The translations under genes and the position numbers were made by a program. This document shows positions 61,797-64,000 of a DNA stretch of 64,000 nt, in pieces (position 1 is the stretch's first letter; the number at the start of each line of letters is the position of its first letter). The stretch is from Zea mays. Taxonomy: Eukaryota > Streptophyta > Magnoliopsida > Poales > Poaceae. The stretch is from NCBI RefSeq assembly GCF_902167145.1, contig NC_050100.1, positions 194,673,439-194,737,438 on the forward strand. Direction: 5' to 3'. The notes beneath the pieces are model-generated. The model made no database searches, was not told the origin of the DNA, and was given only the letters and a program-made list of their open reading frames with translations.

Positions 61797-61865
61797 ATGG
61801 CGAGGGTTCGAGACAGGACGAAGCACTTCAAAGGGGTCGCAATGCTCTCACATGGATACATCGAG
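61797..61865 (+). pseudogene. SYP81-like syntaxin, exon 1 fragment
   Basis: ATG at 61797 reads MARVRDRTKHFKGVAMLSHG and then YIE before a GTGTGT donor at 61866. It resembles the N terminus of plant SYP81 (UFE1-type ER syntaxin; typical start M-R-x-R-D-R-T-x-x-F-K), with a few residues missing in the middle. No further SYP81 exon is recognised nearby. Call from memory, moderate. Confidence 0.5.
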
Positions 61866-62299
61866 GTGTGTTGCGTCCTCTGCCTCTCCACCCGCATCCC
61901 CTCTTCAGCGTAGTGATGACGCCTCACTAATGGTACTTAGTTCGTCACACTCATTGGCTCATCGTGTTGGTTTGTGTATGCCATTCAATTAATGTAGGCT
62001 GTGCTTAGCCCAATTCATACTATTAACCTATGTCCTTTAGTGCTGTGGTCGGCTCACTCGTTTGCTTTTATTTTGCTTGATCTATATTTTTACCTATATA
62101 TGACACATGTTTTCTAAACGTTTGCTCCCACAGAAAATGGGAACCACTCGAAAACGTCGCTCACTCTGGCTGAGGTAATGGAAAATCACTACGCATCCAA
62201 AATCAGCACTTTCAATCTTTAGAAAATAGCACTGGTTATTGGAGTCATTTTTTGACCGATGGAGTTATCCTTTGATTCAGTAAGTATTTTTTCCTAAAA

Positions 62300-62615
62300 A
62301 ACAAATCAACCATGTGGCACCTGAACCACCATCAGAGATTGCAGAGGAGCACGATGGTTTAGAGAGTGTTTTAGTGCCTATGCAGGGGATTGTGGTTAAT
62401 GGGAAAAGTACTTCAGAGCTATTGAGTGGCTCTGTATCATTGAGGTCAGCTGAGGTGGGGATGGCAAGCATGATGTGTCTTAGTTTTTTCCTTTTTTGCA
62501 AGTTTTTCAGAAAAATAATTTCAATTTTCCTATACATTTTTAGGTGGTTGGAACACCTGTTGGACGAATTGTGAAGTGTGAGGAGTTTCTGAAGGCTGCA
62601 GGACCTGTTATGGTA
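62300..62615 (+). pseudogene. Two unassigned exon-like segments inside the Helitron
   Basis: An open stretch at about 62320-62475 (APEPPSEIAEEHDGLESV, then GIVVNGKSTSELLSGSV) and, after CATTTTTAG, one at 62545-62611 (VVGTPVGRIVKCEEFLKAAG) with a GTATGT donor. Both look like parts of a real host protein, but I do not recognise it. An earlier short piece at 62131-62176 lies between CCCACAG and GGTAATGG. Confidence 0.4.
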
Positions 62616-64000
62616 TGTAATATATGCATATTGTTCGATCTACATTTTATATCTTGTGCAATGCCGATGGATATTAAAATGTCGGTTGTATTTATAGCCT
62701 GTGTTAGGGTAGTGTCAACCCCAAGAAGGATTCAGTTTTTCTTTCCATCTTCTGATCTGGCTTTCCGTATCAAGCTGACGATGTGAAATGCTAACAGTAG
62801 AAGCTTGCCTAGCTATGTCATGTGGGAATTAGATTTAAGTTCTTGAATGTTACACTATTTTGTGAATTTTTTATGTTGGACAAATTATATAGTGAGGGTG
62901 TCAAGAAAATCATGCAAAGAATGGAACTTTACGACTTACCACCCTCTGTCCCAAATTATAGCTCATTCTTAGGAATAAGAACTTAAAACACAAGCTAACA
63001 TATCTAGAAATTAGATCAGGCGAAGAGGTATAGGGCTGAGTATTTGAAGCAAAGAGAAGTCCTCGTGGTTCAGCCCATGCTGATTACATAAAGCATGTAG
63101 ATGCCCTCTCAAGAAAACTAGCAAGATACTAATATGGCTCTCAACAAGTGCATATTTTGATTTTCCCCTTGTTCTTGTCCGATGAGCCGAGTTATCATCA
63201 TATGTGTTTTGCCATTTTGTTGTAATCCAAGTACTGGAGAATTTTTGTTAAGTCCAGGAAGGCAACATTTGCTTTGTCTCAAGCTTATGATGCCTTCAGG
63301 ATTAAGGAGAAGCCGGTGAAAAATATGCCTTTTAGAAAATTAGCCATGTTAATGAAATTGGCATTGTTTCTGCTTCATTTTATTTTAGTGGAATAACTAT
63401 TTTATTCATATACTGAACCCGATATACAAAATAATAGTTGGACTCTGAATTCAGAGTTTGCATGCTCTATATGTATTCTTTTAGGGCGGGCAACCATCTT
63501 TAGAGTAGCAATTAGCTGAACCTGCTAAAAAATCTTTTTGTTAGCCCTGATTTGGGAGGATTTCCCCAAACCAGCCAATAATATTATATTGCTAAAATTT
63601 AAATAAAGTGGACAAGGAAAGGCGTCTTGTCAGGCAAAGAGAAGAGCTGAAGATAGGATTTACAGTTGCAGTTTATGTTCCTCATCTCCTTGCTAGAAAA
63701 TAAAGTTGTATCACTACATTAAAAATCTGGTGTCCATCTATATGTATACGGGGGTGATGCATCGTTTATATTAATATATGAAAAGTTGGTGTAATTGATT
63801 AACCATAGTCATGCATGCTAATTAGCTGTGCATTTTATTTCCTTATAGAGCGGCATGTTCAAGTTCAGTTGAATGAATGGCGCTCTGGTGCACTAATGAG
63901 CGGATAGCGAGAGAACCTCTAACATAGTATGCAAGATTTTCTTTCCTGATAGAATCTTCCAGAGTACAAAGCTAACACAATACCTTTCTAGGATAAATTT
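62616..64000. other. Non-coding right end of window, within the presumed Helitron
   Basis: AT-rich. A Stowaway-like start (CCCTCTGTCCCAAATTATAG) at about 62943 has no visible partner end. No complete exon, RNA gene or Helitron 5' end recognised. Confidence 0.35.

Larger units (their letters stand above)
58787..64000 (-). mobile_element. Helitron, 3' portion, with captured host gene fragments (5' end beyond window)
   Basis: The minus strand reads CCCGTTCGTTGCAACGGG-type hairpin sequence (58798-58815, stem CCCGTT/AACGGG) followed by GCACTCACCTAG at 58787, then host T. This is the form of maize Helitron 3' ends (hairpin about 11 nt before CTRR, insertion before T). To the right lie fragments of a MIP1/DUF547-like gene (-), a vacuolar pyrophosphatase gene (+), a SYP81-like syntaxin gene (+) and unassigned exon-like pieces, all broken. 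No RepHel gene is visible. I found no 5' TC end before 64000, so the right limit is open. Confidence 0.75.

Overview
The window looks like maize (Zea mays) or a very close relative. It has nested Sirevirus-type Copia elements whose LTRs carry CACCGGACTGTCCGGTG palindromes, a very large Gypsy element with an antisense ORF, a gene-capturing Helitron with the usual 3' hairpin, Tourist/Stowaway MITEs, and short islands of ordinary plant genes with introns. Family names (Ji-like, Opie-like, Huck-like) come from memory of maize LTR and protein features, not from a search.

Layout. 1-7163: 3' part of 5' LTR, full internal region and 3' LTR of a young Ji-like Copia element on + (copy A). It sits inside the gag of a Huck-like Gypsy element on - (copy X, 7164-10059 visible). 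That element sits inside the pol of an older, broken Ji-like element on - (copy B, 10060-17834), whose LTR is also split by a 2.3-kb hAT transposon (15291-17604). Copy B is itself inserted in the 3' end of a different Copia element (17835-19702). 19703-35501 is the gene island: an intact 13-exon chloroplast FtsH protease gene of the FTSH7/9 type (+), an intact 3-exon cytochrome b5 gene (-), a DUF6598-like pseudogene fragment, several MITEs, a hAT-like element and a small CACTA element. 35507-57225 is a complete Huck-like element on - (copy Y, target duplication ttgct), split by a complete, very young Opie-like element on + (copy C, 38465-47449, target duplication acctt). 57384-58104 is a Mutator-like element with a perfect 9-bp target duplication. 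58787 to the window end is the 3' portion of a Helitron on - that holds pieces of at least three host genes: a MIP1/DUF547-like gene, a vacuolar H+-pyrophosphatase and a SYP81-like syntaxin.

The most interesting signal is in the Sirevirus-type elements. Copy C (gag and pol in different frames) and copy B carry an intron-like segment (GT...AG, 1.07 and 1.24 kb) between the zinc-knuckle part of gag and the protease. It encodes a coiled-coil extension of Gag and ends with the gag stop codon 13-14 nt before the AG. In copy C, removal at these sites fuses gag to pol in frame. Copy A, from the same LTR family as copy B, lacks exactly this segment and has one uninterrupted gag-pol ORF, as expected if a spliced RNA had been reverse transcribed. 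This suggests splicing as the Gag versus Gag-Pol switch, plus a retro-spliced genomic derivative.

Other points: copy Y has a pol shortened by several in-frame deletions and a multi-exon antisense ORF, so it should depend on other elements to move. Nearly all premature stops in older copies are C-to-T type changes, as expected from decay of methylated DNA.
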